Below, piece after piece: positions 19,513 to 27,845 of a stretch of DNA of 56,869 nucleotides. The first letter of the stretch is position 1; each line of letters begins with the position of its first letter. This stretch comes from Pseudomonadota bacterium (lineage in GTDB: Bacteria; Pseudomonadota; Gammaproteobacteria; Burkholderiales; Thiobacillaceae). A program made the position numbers and the translations under genes. The stretch is taken from the NCBI GenBank assembly GCA_030691265.1, contig JAUYET010000102.1:1-56869 (forward strand). The letters are read 5' to 3'. The notes beneath the pieces were generated by a model. The model ran no database searches and had not been told where the DNA came from. It worked only from the letters and a program-made list of their open reading frames with translations.

Positions 19513-20166
19513 TCACTTCGGGGCGACCGTGGTCAGGCCCAACATTTTCCAGTCCTGAACGCCGCCACGATACCACTTGAGCTTGTGGGCCGGATAACCC
19601 ATCGCCATCAACTGCTTGATGTTGGTGGGCGATTGGCCGCACCAGGGGCCGTTGCAATACATCACCAGCGTCTTGGCGTTCTCGAAATTCCATAGCCCGC
19701 CCTGACGCGCGGCGCCGAAACGGAACATCAGAATTTCGGCGATCTTGTCCAGATCATTGTGGGCGGGATGCAGCTCCTGCCACGGCAATTGCACCGCGCC
19801 CGGGAGGATGCCGGAGCGTTGCGGCCAGTCGCCATCGCGTGAGTCGATGACCAGCACGCCGGCATCCTTGCCGACCTTTTTCAGGTACTCCAGCATTTCC
19901 AGCTCGCCGATGGTTTCCACCCCGGGCGCCAGGATCATGGGTTGCACGCAGTACGGCGGGCACGGGCGCGAAGTCAGCGAAAAGTCCGGGTCCAGCATGT
20001 TTTCGGTATCCGGATTGCGCTCGATCCTGATCTTCTTGCCCTGATGCAGCACCTCGACCGCAGCCACGCTGTGCGTAATGTTGACGGGCTTCTCGGCAGC
20101 CGGAGCCGGGCTGGTCACGCCAAGGCCAAGCGTGAGGGCCAGGAGCGCGGGGATGCGAATGTTCAT
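19513..20166 (-). CDS. exported rhodanese-like protein
   Basis: A 217-residue periplasmic rhodanese-domain protein. Signal peptide to about residue 24, an N-terminal part with SRPCPPYCVQP (two Cys), then the rhodanese domain: VLVIDSRDGDWPQRSGILPGAVQLPW and the active loop MYCNGPWCGQSP, with likely catalytic Cys171 and a second Cys176 in the loop. Rhodaneses carry sulfane sulfur as a cysteine persulfide. I start at 20166, where GAGGA lies 7 nt upstream. It sits 20 bp after the BON gene and before two DUF302 genes, which are probable partners. Confidence 0.87.
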   Translation of the reverse strand: MNIRIPALLALTLGLGVTSPAPAAEKPVNITHSVAAVEVLHQGKKIRIERNPDTENMLDPDFSLTSRPCPPYCVQPMILAPGVETIGELEMLEYLKKVGKDAGVLVIDSRDGDWPQRSGILPGAVQLPWQELHPAHNDLDKIAEILMFRFGAARQGGLWNFENAKTLVMYCNGPWCGQSPTNIKQLMAMGYPAHKLKWYRGGVQDWKMLGLTTVAPK

Positions 20167-20186
20167 GCCGGTTTCCTCGGGGTGTA

Positions 20187-20771
20187 TCAATCCATGTACT
20201 CGAACACCTTCACGACCTTCAAAACGCCGCCGGTACGCGCGGTGATCTCGGCCGCCGCATCGCCCTCCGCGCGTTTGACCAGGCCCATCAGGAACACGGT
20301 GCCGGCTTCGGTGACGACTTTCACGTGGTGGGCGTTGAATTGTTTGTTATCCAGAAAACGCACCTTGACCTTGGCGGTAAGGTAGCTGTCGTTGGCGCGT
20401 GTGGCGAAGGTCGTCGGGCCGCCGATGACCACCTCGTTCTGCACTTCCTCGCGCACATTCGGCACGCCCTTGGCGATTTCCTCGACTTTCGCGCGTGTGG
20501 CGGCATCCGGCGCCTGGCCGGTGAGCAGTACGCGGCGGTTGTGACTGGTGACGCTGACATGGGTGTTTTTGCCGTGGTTCTCGTGTATCCGGCTCGCCGC
20601 CTTGATTTCGATCTCTTCATCCAGCAGATACGTGCCCGAGGTGCGGCGATCCTCTGCCATCAACACGCCGACGCCGAAGCCGCCGGCGACGACCGGCATA
20701 CAGCCGCTCAGCGGCATGGTGGCTAGACCCACGGACAGGCCCAGAAGGGCGCGCAAGACAATTTTTTTCAT
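20187..20771 (-). CDS. dolP: BON domain lipoprotein (DolP/YraP-like)
   Basis: A 194-residue outer membrane lipoprotein with lipobox MPLSGC at residue 24 and two BON domains, about 50-115 (INTHVSVTSHNRRVLLTG-like) and 128-190 (TAKVKVRFLDNKQFNAHHVKVV). DolP of E. coli binds anionic phospholipids and supports envelope integrity; it is encoded beside diaA and yraN, exactly as here. GGAG lies 8 nt before the ATG and the diaA stop is 3 bp upstream. Confidence 0.9.
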   Translation of the reverse strand: MKKIVLRALLGLSVGLATMPLSGCMPVVAGGFGVGVLMAEDRRTSGTYLLDEEIEIKAASRIHENHGKNTHVSVTSHNRRVLLTGQAPDAATRAKVEEIAKGVPNVREEVQNEVVIGGPTTFATRANDSYLTAKVKVRFLDNKQFNAHHVKVVTEAGTVFLMGLVKRAEGDAAAEITARTGGVLKVVKVFEYMD

Positions 20772-20774
20772 GAT

Positions 20775-21356
20775 TCAAGCTCCAAGCAAGTGGAAATCGA
20801 TGCCATCGCACAGGCAGTGGATGGCGAGTAACAGCGTTTCATGGATACGCGTCGGCGAGTCGGCCGGCGCGCAGATCAGTACATCCTCTTCGCGCAGTAT
20901 TTCAGCCAGCGCCCCGCCTTCGCCACCAACCAGGGCGATCACGATCATGCCCCGCTCCTGCGCGGCGCGCGCGGCTTCGATGACCGCGCGCGACTGGCCG
21001 AAGGTGGAGAACGCCAGCAGCACATCGCCCGGATGTCCCAATGCCGAAATCTGGCGCGAGAAACCGGGGTTGGCGAAATCGCTGGCATCACCCAGTGCGG
21101 TGCCCGAGCCGGACAAGGCAATCGCCGCCAGACCGGGACGATCTTTATCCAGTTTGTCGGTGAGAATCGCCGCCGCATGTTGCGCCGCCAGACTGGCCGC
21201 GCCGCTACCGCAAGTCAAAATCTTGCCCTCGTGCATCAGGCAGTCGGTGAGTGTCCGGGTCGATTTGCCGATCGGTTCAGCCAACAAATCGGCGGCATCC
21301 AGCAAGACCTGGATGCTGGCCTGAAATTGATCCTGGATGCGTTGGGTGAGAGGCAT
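20775..21356 (-). CDS. diaA: SIS domain protein, DiaA/GmhA family
   Basis: A 193-residue phosphosugar isomerase-fold protein. The SIS signatures CGSGAASLAAQHAAAIL and LAFSTFGQSRAVIEAARAAQERGM are present. In E. coli the yraN-neighbouring member is DiaA, which binds DnaA and times initiation; the close paralogue GmhA makes heptose 7-phosphate for LPS. The neighbourhood (yraN upstream, BON lipoprotein downstream) favours DiaA. Some usual GmhA catalytic residues are hard to confirm by eye. Confidence 0.88.
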   Translation of the reverse strand: MPLTQRIQDQFQASIQVLLDAADLLAEPIGKSTRTLTDCLMHEGKILTCGSGAASLAAQHAAAILTDKLDKDRPGLAAIALSGSGTALGDASDFANPGFSRQISALGHPGDVLLAFSTFGQSRAVIEAARAAQERGMIVIALVGGEGGALAEILREEDVLICAPADSPTRIHETLLLAIHCLCDGIDFHLLGA

Positions 21357-21407
21357 GGGCGCGAGGCGAGTGTTGAGTGTTGAGTGGCAGGATTATAGCG
21401 ATGCCAC

Positions 21408-21740
21408 TCAGGCCTCGAACGCCGCCTGTAACCACTCCATGCGGCCGGCTTGCAGCAGCACCGCGTCGAAACGACAGGGTGCATCGATGTTGTGCCGCGC
21501 CAGATAATGTCGCGCGGCGAGGATGATGCGGCCCTGCTTGGTCGGGGTGATGCTCTCCGCCGCGCCGCCGAAATCGGCGCGCGACCGCGAGCGTACTTCG
21601 ACGAAAACCAGGGTCGCGCCCTCGCGCATCACCAGGTCGATCTCGCCGCCGCGGCAATGGAAGTTGCGCGCCACCAGCTTGAGTCCCTGGCGGACCAGGT
21701 AATCCGCCGCCGCCTGTTCCGCCTCCGCGCCTTTGTTCAT
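21408..21740 (-). CDS. yraN: YraN/UPF0102 family nuclease-fold protein
   Basis: A 110-residue protein with the UPF0102 endonuclease-like fold: [12 protein letters not shown], then the ExD and ExR-type motif [22 protein letters not shown]. Cellular function is not firmly known. The ATG at 21740 begins the conserved MNKGAEAEQ; upstream in-frame sequence is a palindromic repeat and not part of the protein. Divergent from rsmI, the arrangement seen in many proteobacteria. Confidence 0.92.
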   Translation of the reverse strand: MNKGAEAEQAAADYLVRQGLKLVARNFHCRGGEIDLVMREGATLVFVEVRSRSRADFGGAAESITPTKQGRIILAARHYLARHNIDAPCRFDAVLLQAGRMEWLQAAFEA

Positions 21741-21756
21741 GCTGCCGCCCTCATTG

Positions 21757-21812
21757 GTAGGGTGCGCCGCGCGCACCACCGGACATGGATCGGCGCGCAC
21801 GGCGCACCCTAC
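21757..21812. repeat. GTAG palindrome pair, family C
   Basis: GTAGGGTGCGCCGCGCGCACC and its complement ending CGGCGCACCCTAC flank a 14-nt spacer, between divergent yraN and rsmI. The same family recurs at 49666-49715. Confidence 0.85.
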
Positions 21813-21872
21813 GTACCACACCCTGTTTAGTTAAACTGTCCGCCCGAAGTTCGGATTGTCCAGTCTACCTTT

Positions 21873-22733
21873 ATGTTCGATGCCCCCCAGCCCGCCCGAC
21901 CCGGTGTTCTCCACATCGTCGCCACCCCCATCGGCAACCTGCGCGATCTCAGCCAGCGCGCGCTCGATGTGTTGAGAACGGCCGACATCGTCGCGGCGGA
22001 AGATACCCGCACCACGCAAGGCCTGCTCAACGTGCACCAGATTCAGGCCGGCAAGCTGACACCGCTGCACGACCACAACGAACAAGCCGCCGCCGCGCGA
22101 TTGATCGAAGCGCTGCGCGCCGGGCAAAGCGTCGCCTACGTATCCGATGCCGGCACGCCCGGCATTTCCGACCCCGGCGCGCGCCTGGTCAACGCCGTGC
22201 GCGCCGCCGGTTTCGAGATCACGCCGATTCCCGGCCCGAGCGCGGTGGCGACGGCTTTATCCGTGGCCGGTATCGAAGGCGCCTGGCTGTTCTACGGTTT
22301 TCTGCCCGCCAAACCGGCCGCCCGCCGCAAGGTGCTGGAGGCGCTGGCGACACGTCCCGACGCGCTGGTGTTCTACGAAGCGCCGCATCGCATCGAGGAA
22401 ACCGTAGACGATCTGCTGGCGATACTCGGCGGCGAGCGCAGCGTTCTGTTTGCGCGCGAACTCACCAAAAAATTCGAGCAACTCCACGCCTGCCCGCTGG
22501 CCGCAGCACCGGCCTGGCTGGCGGCGGACGACAACCATCGACGCGGCGAATTCGTGTTGGTGGTGGCGGCACCCGCGGCGCAAGCCGACGACAACGATGT
22601 GGAAGCCCGCCGCGTGCTGGAAATCCTGCTGGAAGAACTGCCGCTCAAACAAGCCGCCCACCTCGCCGCCCGCCTCACCGGCGCGCGCAAGAACGCTTTG
22701 TACGACCTCGCCTTGATGTTGAAAAAAGAGTGA
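21873..22733 (+). CDS. rsmI: 16S rRNA (cytidine1402-2'-O)-methyltransferase
   Basis: Methylates the 2'-OH of C1402 in 16S rRNA. 286 residues of the tetrapyrrole-methylase fold: [56 protein letters not shown] and [15 protein letters not shown] are all diagnostic. The stop is 5 bp before pyrC. Divergent from yraN. Confidence 0.96.
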   Translation: MFDAPQPARPGVLHIVATPIGNLRDLSQRALDVLRTADIVAAEDTRTTQGLLNVHQIQAGKLTPLHDHNEQAAAARLIEALRAGQSVAYVSDAGTPGISDPGARLVNAVRAAGFEITPIPGPSAVATALSVAGIEGAWLFYGFLPAKPAARRKVLEALATRPDALVFYEAPHRIEETVDDLLAILGGERSVLFARELTKKFEQLHACPLAAAPAWLAADDNHRRGEFVLVVAAPAAQADDNDVEARRVLEILLEELPLKQAAHLAARLTGARKNALYDLALMLKKE

Positions 22734-22738
22734 ACACC

Positions 22739-23767
22739 ATGCAAACCATCACGCTCACCCGACCCGACGACTGGCATCTGCACCTGCGCGATGGCGACAT
22801 GCTCGCCGCCGTCCTGCCGGATACCGCGCGCCAGTTCGCGCGCGCCATCGCCATGCCCAACCTGCGGCCGCCGGTGCGCACGCTGGCCGACGCTTTGGCC
22901 TATCGCGCGCGCATCCTGGCCGCACTGCCAGCCGGTATGAAGTTCAACCCGTTGATGACGCTGTACCTGACCGACAACAGCGACCCGGAGGAAGTCGTCA
23001 AAGCGCACGCCAGCGGCATCGTGCAGGCGGTGAAGTACTACCCCGCCGGCGCGACTACCAACTCCGATTCCGGCGTCACCGACATCCGCAAGGCCGATGC
23101 GGTGCTGGAAATCATGCAGAAAACCGGCATGCCATTGCTGCTGCATGGCGAAGTCACCGATCCCGAGGTTGATATCTTCGACCGCGAGGCGGTGTTCATC
23201 GAACGCATCCTGGCCCCGCTGCTGCGCCGTTTTCCGGGCCTCAAGGTGGTGCTGGAACACATCACCACCCAGCAGGCCGCCGAGTTCGTCGCCGCAGCGC
23301 CCGCCAACGTCGCCGCCACCCTCACCGCGCATCATTTGCTCTACAACCGCAACGCCATGTTCCAGGGCGGCATGCGGCCGCATTACTACTGCCTGCCGGT
23401 GCTGAAGCGCGAAAGCCACCGCCAGGCGCTGGTCGTCGCAGCAACCAGCGGCAATCCGAAATTCTTCCTCGGCACCGACAGCGCGCCGCACGCCAAACAC
23501 GCCAAAGAAGCCGCCTGCGGCTGCGCCGGCATCTACACCGCGCACGCCGCGCTGGAGCTCTACGCGGAAGCCTTCGACCACGTCGGCGCGCTCGACAAAC
23601 TGGAAGCCTTCGCCAGCTTCCACGGCCCGGATTTCTACGGCCTGCCGCGCAACACGGAACAGGTCACGCTGGTGCGCGAAAGCACAACGGTCAGCAGCGA
23701 GCATCTCGCCGGCATCGTGCCGCTGCGTGCGGGGGAAACGCTGACTTGGCGATTGCTGGAGCGTTGA
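22739..23767 (+). CDS. pyrC: dihydroorotase (class II)
   Basis: Zinc enzyme of pyrimidine synthesis interconverting carbamoyl aspartate and dihydroorotate. 342 residues, E. coli type. Metal ligands are visible in [13 protein letters not shown], the carboxylated lysine in [15 protein letters not shown], the His in LLLHGEVTD and LEHITT, and the catalytic Asp in [14 protein letters not shown]. It follows rsmI by 5 bp. A degenerate GTAG palindrome begins 15 bp past the stop. Confidence 0.97.
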   Translation: MQTITLTRPDDWHLHLRDGDMLAAVLPDTARQFARAIAMPNLRPPVRTLADALAYRARILAALPAGMKFNPLMTLYLTDNSDPEEVVKAHASGIVQAVKYYPAGATTNSDSGVTDIRKADAVLEIMQKTGMPLLLHGEVTDPEVDIFDREAVFIERILAPLLRRFPGLKVVLEHITTQQAAEFVAAAPANVAATLTAHHLLYNRNAMFQGGMRPHYYCLPVLKRESHRQALVVAATSGNPKFFLGTDSAPHAKHAKEAACGCAGIYTAHAALELYAEAFDHVGALDKLEAFASFHGPDFYGLPRNTEQVTLVRESTTVSSEHLAGIVPLRAGETLTWRLLER

Positions 23768-23781
23768 GTCCGCGTAGCCCG

Positions 23782-23814
23782 GTAGGATGTGGTGAGCTTG
23801 CGAACCGCATCTAC
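23782..23814. repeat. GTAG palindrome, family B
   Basis: GTAGGATGTGGTGAGCTTG followed by CGAACCGCATCTAC forms a single hairpin just after pyrC. Members of this family recur at 25798, 39821, 47031 and 55901. Confidence 0.8.
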
Positions 23815-23826
23815 TTGCGCACCAAC

Positions 23827-23852
23827 AAAAAGGCCGGGACGCATCCCGGCCT
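23827..23852 (-). terminator. intrinsic terminator of the outer membrane protein gene
   Basis: AGGCCGGGA and TCCCGGCCT form a 9-bp stem with a 4-nt loop; on the minus strand it is followed by a T run. It lies 24 bp after the stop of the barrel protein gene. Confidence 0.85.
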
Positions 23853-23876
23853 GTGCAATTGACTCGCGCGAGGGTG

Positions 23877-24536
23877 TCAGAACTTGTATTGGATGCCTAC
23901 GGACAACATGTCCACATCCGACGTCCCGATAGCGTTCTCGTCACCGACGTCCTTGTAGCGCTCCCACTCGGCCCGTACGGCGATGTTCTTGGTGAAGCTG
24001 TAGCTGGCGCCTACGCCGAAAAGCAAGCCGGTTCCATCGTCATCCACCGAGACCGATACGGTGCCACCACCTCCGCTACCAGTCGCGGACAGATCAGCAT
24101 TATAGAAATAGCCACCGATCTTGCCAAACACCTCGAATTGGTCGGTTACAGGCAGGATGCCCACCGCCGCGAGGCTCCATGCCTTGGCACCCCAGGAGGC
24201 GGAAACCCTTCCTCCGCCACCTGAGGTCACGATGGAGTCAAAGGTAGCTTTGCCCAGGTCGGCATAACCGCCCTCGACCGCGAGATTCTTGTTGAATCTA
24301 TAGCCGGCAAACAGTTTCCAAGCCGTATCCGAGTCATCGATCGTCGAGGTGGCCGTGATGCCATAGTCGGCAAGCAAATCCGCATCAAATTCGGCGGCAG
24401 ACACGAGATCCTTGGCTTGGGCGCTGCCGACCCCGACCCCGGCATACCAGCCGGTATCCGCAGCCATTGCCGTAATTGAACTACCGGCCAGCACCAGGGC
24501 GGTGAGGCTTTGCACTACAAGTTTGGAACGCTTCAT
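23877..24536 (-). CDS. outer membrane beta-barrel protein (OmpA-like/OmpX-like)
   Basis: A 219-residue outer membrane protein. Signal peptide to about residue 25 (ending AMA), then GWYAGVGVGSAQAKD, the usual first strand of the OMP_b-brl domain, alternating strands such as AWKLFAGYRFNKNLAVEGGYADLG, and a C-terminal aromatic residue (QYKF) for BAM recognition. Loops are Gly/Ser-rich. GGGAG lies 7 nt before the ATG at 24536; the frame is open upstream but lacks a signal sequence. Function beyond a small barrel is unknown. It has its own terminator. Confidence 0.85.
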   Translation of the reverse strand: MKRSKLVVQSLTALVLAGSSITAMAADTGWYAGVGVGSAQAKDLVSAAEFDADLLADYGITATSTIDDSDTAWKLFAGYRFNKNLAVEGGYADLGKATFDSIVTSGGGGRVSASWGAKAWSLAAVGILPVTDQFEVFGKIGGYFYNADLSATGSGGGGTVSVSVDDDGTGLLFGVGASYSFTKNIAVRAEWERYKDVGDENAIGTSDVDMLSVGIQYKF

Positions 24537-24680
24537 TTTGTGACTCCCGATGGGTTGAACAAGGTTTGTCTTACGGATACAGCCTGATAGACGGCCTGAT
24601 ATTACCAATAGAGCAATACAAGCGCGCAAATTAGCCATATTGATTTTGCTGATTACGCAACTTGTTCGCATATTCGCTAA

Positions 24681-25055
24681 ATGAATATCGGCGGCACAAT
24701 CAAAGCGCTTCGTGAGCGGCGGAAGTGGTCCCAGGAGGAGTTGGGGCTGCGGGTGGATACATCGACAACCAACATTTCACGGATCGAGGCGGGCAAATAT
24801 CGGCCGGGCGAAGCGGTTCTGCACGCCCTTGCCGCTGAATTCGGCATCAAGGTATCGGAGCTTTATGCCTTGGCGGAAGGCGCGCCAGCCCACTTGGCGG
24901 CTTATCTTCCAGAAAAAGCCGAGGAATTGCTGCTCCAGTCCTTCCGTGCAATGAGCGAGGAACAACGCTTACTGCTTCTGCAGGTGGGCGCTCAGTTTGT
25001 GCGGCCTGGCAGCCTGCTTGCCGGGTCTACGCCCCCTGACCCGGGAAAACCGTAA
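24681..25055 (+). CDS. XRE family helix-turn-helix regulator
   Basis: A 124-residue DNA-binding protein. Residues 5-62 form an HTH_3 domain with KALRERRKWSQEELGLRVDTSTTNISRIEAG. The rest is helical and ends in a Pro/Gly tail; no peptidase or cupin domain follows. It is divergent from the barrel gene with a 144-bp AT-rich gap. ATATTC and GAATAT lie across its start codon and could be an autoregulatory operator, which is inference. Confidence 0.85.
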   Translation: MNIGGTIKALRERRKWSQEELGLRVDTSTTNISRIEAGKYRPGEAVLHALAAEFGIKVSELYALAEGAPAHLAAYLPEKAEELLLQSFRAMSEEQRLLLLQVGAQFVRPGSLLAGSTPPDPGKP

Positions 25056-25082
25056 TTGCTCAATAAGCTGTGGCAGCGACAG

Positions 25083-25110
25083 GATGGGTTTCGCCGGGGC
25101 TCAACCCATC
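25083..25110. repeat. degenerate palindrome GATGGGTTTCG
   Basis: GATGGGTTTCGCCGGGGC and CTCAACCCATC form a hairpin 28 bp after the XRE stop; it resembles another short intergenic repeat family but lacks the GTAG head here. Confidence 0.5.
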
Positions 25111-25170
25111 GCGGGCTATCTCGTGGATGTGGTGGCGTTTGTTTGAATGAAACCGTGGCCTGCCACCTAT

Positions 25171-25224
25171 TGCATCTACAAATAATGCTTGCCTCATCTA
25201 ATTAACGCATCTACGATTATTTGC
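25171..25224 (+). promoter_or_regulatory. repeated motif upstream of brnT (candidate BrnA operator)
   Basis: TGCATCTACAAATAATGC (25171-25188) and CGCATCTACGATTATTTGC (25206-25224) share GCATCTAC and end directly at the brnT start codon. BrnA is known to autorepress its operon, so these are good operator candidates; a promoter is expected here but I cannot fix its boxes. Confidence 0.4.
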
Positions 25225-25524
25225 ATGGAAACGTGCTTGATCTGGGACGAAGCCAAGCGGATGGCGAACATTGCCAAGCACGGTTTGGACTTTGCCGATG
25301 CGGGTGAAGTACTTGAGTCTCGTTTCAGGATGGATACGCCGGTTCGGCGTTGTGGCGAAGACCGGATTGAATCCGTTTCCTACGCACTGGGTTTTCTGGC
25401 GGTGCTGACGGTGGTTCATACCGAGCGCGATGGTGCAACGCGCGTCATCAGCTTTCGCCCCGCAAGCCGCGAACAAAGGGAGATTTACGATGCCTGGCTC
25501 GAAAACGAATGCAATGAACCGTAA
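25225..25524 (+). CDS. brnT: BrnT family toxin
   Basis: A 99-residue RelE-fold ribonuclease toxin of type II BrnT/BrnA systems. Family marks are the start FxWDEAK-like LIWDEAKRMANIAKHGLDFADA and the C-terminal RVISFRPASREQREIYDAWLENE. In Brucella BrnT arrests growth by RNA cleavage until bound by BrnA. The ATG at 25225 begins the conserved region. It overlaps brnA by 35 bp, the usual toxin-first order. Confidence 0.93.
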   Translation: METCLIWDEAKRMANIAKHGLDFADAGEVLESRFRMDTPVRRCGEDRIESVSYALGFLAVLTVVHTERDGATRVISFRPASREQREIYDAWLENECNEP

Positions 25525-25792
25525 TGAGGTGCTGGCTGCGGTACGCGCCATTCCACCTACACAAGATTTCGTCTGGGATGGTGTCGATGAAGACGACCGC
25601 CCGGCGACCGTTGAGGAAATGCAGGCGGCCCGCAAAGGGCGGGGCCGCCCGGCAGGCAGCGGAACCAAGGAACAGGTCGCTATACGATTTGACAACGATG
25701 TACTGGCTGCTTTCCGCGCCGCTGGGCCTGGCTGGCAAACGCGCATGAATGCGGCGCTGCGCGATTGGCTCAAGACCCATTCTCCGGCGTAG
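25490..25792 (+). CDS. brnA: BrnA family antitoxin
   Basis: A 100-residue antitoxin. The N-terminal part binds the toxin and the C-terminal part (about 60-100, KEQVAIRFDNDVLAAFRAAGPGWQTRMNAALRDWL) is the ribbon-helix-helix DNA-binding segment of the BrnA family. The ATG at 25490 has GGGAG 6 nt upstream; a second ATG at 25514 is possible. The UAG stop is part of a GTAG sequence that leads into a palindromic repeat. Confidence 0.92.
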   Translation: MPGSKTNAMNRNEVLAAVRAIPPTQDFVWDGVDEDDRPATVEEMQAARKGRGRPAGSGTKEQVAIRFDNDVLAAFRAAGPGWQTRMNAALRDWLKTHSPA

Positions 25793-25797
25793 CCCGC

Positions 25798-25827
25798 GTA
25801 GGATGCGGTGAGCTTGCGAACCGCATC
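25798..25827. repeat. GTAG palindrome, family B (after brnA)
   Basis: GTAGGATGCGGTGAGCTTG with its complementary arm GAACCGCATC, 5 bp after the brnA stop codon. A 141-bp element starts 5 bp further on and a fragment of the same family (GATGCGGTGCG, CTCACCACATCC) follows it, so the element appears to sit within or between two such palindromes. Confidence 0.75.
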
Positions 25828-25832
25828 AATCA

Positions 25833-25973
25833 CCTGAAAACCTCCGTTGACGGGTAAATTTATTACGATTCAATGTGTTGCGAGATATCTGTAGGTGCGA
25901 ATTCATTCGCACCGAAGTCCTTGATTGTGCGAATAAATTCGCACCTACGAGCGCTTCAACTGCTGTTTTTAGG
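25833..25973 (+). repeat. 141-bp MITE-like element, copy 2
   Basis: Full-length copy, left end CCTGAAAACCTCCGTTGAC, right end TTCAACTGCTGTTTTTAGG. It lies in the 542-bp gene-free stretch 25793-26334, which otherwise holds family B and F palindromes and the Fic upstream region. Confidence 0.85.
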
Positions 25974-26096
25974 ATGATGCGGTGCGTACCTCACCACATC
26001 CGACGAGAGATGGGGGCGTACCACGATTTCTGGTATGGCCGGATCTATGGATTTCCAAGCCCAAGTTGCCAGGCTGCAAGTGCCACTCTAGCGAGC

Positions 26097-26207
26097 GTAG
26101 CCCGGATGGAATGCAATGGAATCCGGGGGGCTTTGGCCTGCCACCGCGCACCGGGTTTGATGTCCCACGTTATTCCATCGGATTCCACTACGCTTCATCC
26201 GGGCTAC
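26097..26207. repeat. GTAG palindrome pair, family F
   Basis: GTAGCCCGGATGGAATGCAA at the left and its degenerate complement ending CATCCGGGCTAC at the right, with about 60 nt between. Between 25974 and 26096 I see no gene or clear motif. Confidence 0.75.
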
Positions 26208-26253
26208 CAAAGACGTGATACGAAGGAGATGGACATTGGCAGCTAAGTCGAAT

Positions 26254-26325
26254 CGAATTTCGATTAATCCATTCACATAACGACCATTCGAGAATAAATT
26301 TCGAGTCAATAGAACGAATTTCGAT
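26254..26325. promoter_or_regulatory. CGAATTTCGAT direct repeats upstream of the Fic gene
   Basis: CGAATTTCGAT occurs exactly at 26254-26264 and 26315-26325, with a partial AAATTTCGA at 26296-26304, in an AT-rich 120-bp segment ending at the Fic start. This looks like a regulator-binding or promoter region; no ribosome site is evident. Confidence 0.4.
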
Positions 26326-26334
26326 AAACCGCCC

Positions 26335-27804
26335 ATGACCTCCATCGGTTACGCCCGCCTCATTACCCAGCTTGGCCTGTCCGTCCGCCCACTGCGTCAG
26401 CCGGCAGCGGTAAGCCGGGCAGTGAATCGGCGGGTGGTGGCGGAAGACAAGGTGCTGTTCCCGGTCGGCGTCGCCATCGAGGACACGCCGCTCGGGCATC
26501 TGGAATTCGCCCTGCGGCACGAGGGCGTGAATCTGGAAGTGATCGAGGCGGCATTCGCGCATATCCCGCCCGCCAGCCTGGTCGAGCGCTTGCGCACGAC
26601 GCCCAACGGGGAGCCGATCCGGCGCGCCTGTTTTCTCTGGGAGTGGCTGACCGGTGAAACGCTGGAGGTTGGCGTGACGCCGGCAGGCCGTTATGTCGAG
26701 CTGTTTCCCGCCGAGGACTACGTCACCGCTGCCACGCCGATACGTGCGCCGAAATACCGCGTGCTCGACAACGCTCTGGGCACGGCCGATTTCTGTCCGA
26801 TTCTCCGCCGTGATGCACTGCCAACCGGCCCGAGCCTGGACGAGCTGCTGGCCGAGGCGCGTCATGCCGTGGAGGCCGTGCAGGGTGCCGATCTGTATGA
26901 ACGGGCCGTGCAATACCTTTATCTGTCGGAAACCCGCGGCAGTTTCAACATCGAGCGGGAAATGCCGAGCGCCGATAAACAGGCGCGTTTCGTCGAGCTT
27001 CTGCGCCATGCCGGGGAAGTCGGCACAGTGGACGAAGACTGGCTGGCAGGTTTGCAGAACGTCATCGTGCGCGATGCCTACAGCCGGGAGGCCAGCTACC
27101 GCGTTCGGCAGAACTGGCTGGAAGACGCCACCGGGCGAGTGACTTTCTTCCCGCCGCCGCCGGACGATCTGCGCCGCGCCATGACGGGCTGGGAAGCCTT
27201 CGTCAACGACACGACGCGCTGCCCGGATCTGCTGGTCAAGGCTGCCTGTGCTGCCTTCGGTCTGGTCTACCTGCACCCGTTCATGGATGGCAATGGCCGC
27301 CTGCACCGCTTCATGATTCACCACATCCTCGCCAGCGCGTTGGGGCCGGGTCTGCTCATCCCGGTTTCCGCCGTCATCCTCAAGCACATCTCCGACTACC
27401 ACGCCGTGCTTGCCGGGTTTTCCCGGCCAGTGACGGCGTTGTGGGACTACCGTCGGGGCGATGTCGAGCCCAGCGTCATCAGTTCTCCCGGCGGACGCCC
27501 CTACCGTTTTTTTGCGGCCGACCGAGAGATGCGTTTTCTGCATGACATGCTTGTTCTGGCCGTGCGAGAGGAAATTCCCAATGAACTGGCTTGGCTGAAA
27601 GGGTATGACGAGGCTTTCGCTCAGCTCGATAGTGAACTGGACCTGCCGCGCAAGGATTTGTCTGCGCTCATTCGCATGGCCCAAAGCCAGGGTGGCAAGC
27701 TTTCCGTAAACCGTCGTCGGCAATATGCGCATCTGCCGGAGGCGGTGCTGGATCGAATTGAAGCGGTCGTCGGCCGTGTGTTCAATCCTGGCCGCGTTGC
27801 CTGA
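26335..27804 (+). CDS. Fic/DOC family protein
   Basis: A 489-residue Fic enzyme; such proteins usually transfer AMP from ATP to a target hydroxyl. The active site HPFMDGNGRLHR is complete at about 314-325 (catalytic His314, metal Asp318). A sequence of the inhibitory type, SFNIER at about 203-208, lies upstream of the fold, as in self-inhibited Fic proteins, though its last residue is Arg and not Gly/Asn. An N-terminal DUF4172-like or Fic_N segment (1-150) and a C-terminal helical part with a possible winged helix (about 440-485) flank it. It precedes the NERD-helicase gene by 41 bp on the same strand. Target unknown. Confidence 0.88.
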   Translation: MTSIGYARLITQLGLSVRPLRQPAAVSRAVNRRVVAEDKVLFPVGVAIEDTPLGHLEFALRHEGVNLEVIEAAFAHIPPASLVERLRTTPNGEPIRRACFLWEWLTGETLEVGVTPAGRYVELFPAEDYVTAATPIRAPKYRVLDNALGTADFCPILRRDALPTGPSLDELLAEARHAVEAVQGADLYERAVQYLYLSETRGSFNIEREMPSADKQARFVELLRHAGEVGTVDEDWLAGLQNVIVRDAYSREASYRVRQNWLEDATGRVTFFPPPPDDLRRAMTGWEAFVNDTTRCPDLLVKAACAAFGLVYLHPFMDGNGRLHRFMIHHILASALGPGLLIPVSAVILKHISDYHAVLAGFSRPVTALWDYRRGDVEPSVISSPGGRPYRFFAADREMRFLHDMLVLAVREEIPNELAWLKGYDEAFAQLDSELDLPRKDLSALIRMAQSQGGKLSVNRRRQYAHLPEAVLDRIEAVVGRVFNPGRVA

Positions 27805-27845
27805 TGCAGCGGGCGCGACGTTGAATACATAACAGAGGCAGGAAC

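Noticed and set aside
25833..25973. The 141-bp repeat as a small RNA gene or CRISPR unit
   Set aside because: Copies are dispersed, not regularly spaced, carry terminal inverted repeats and target duplications; this fits a mobile element and not an array or a fixed RNA gene.
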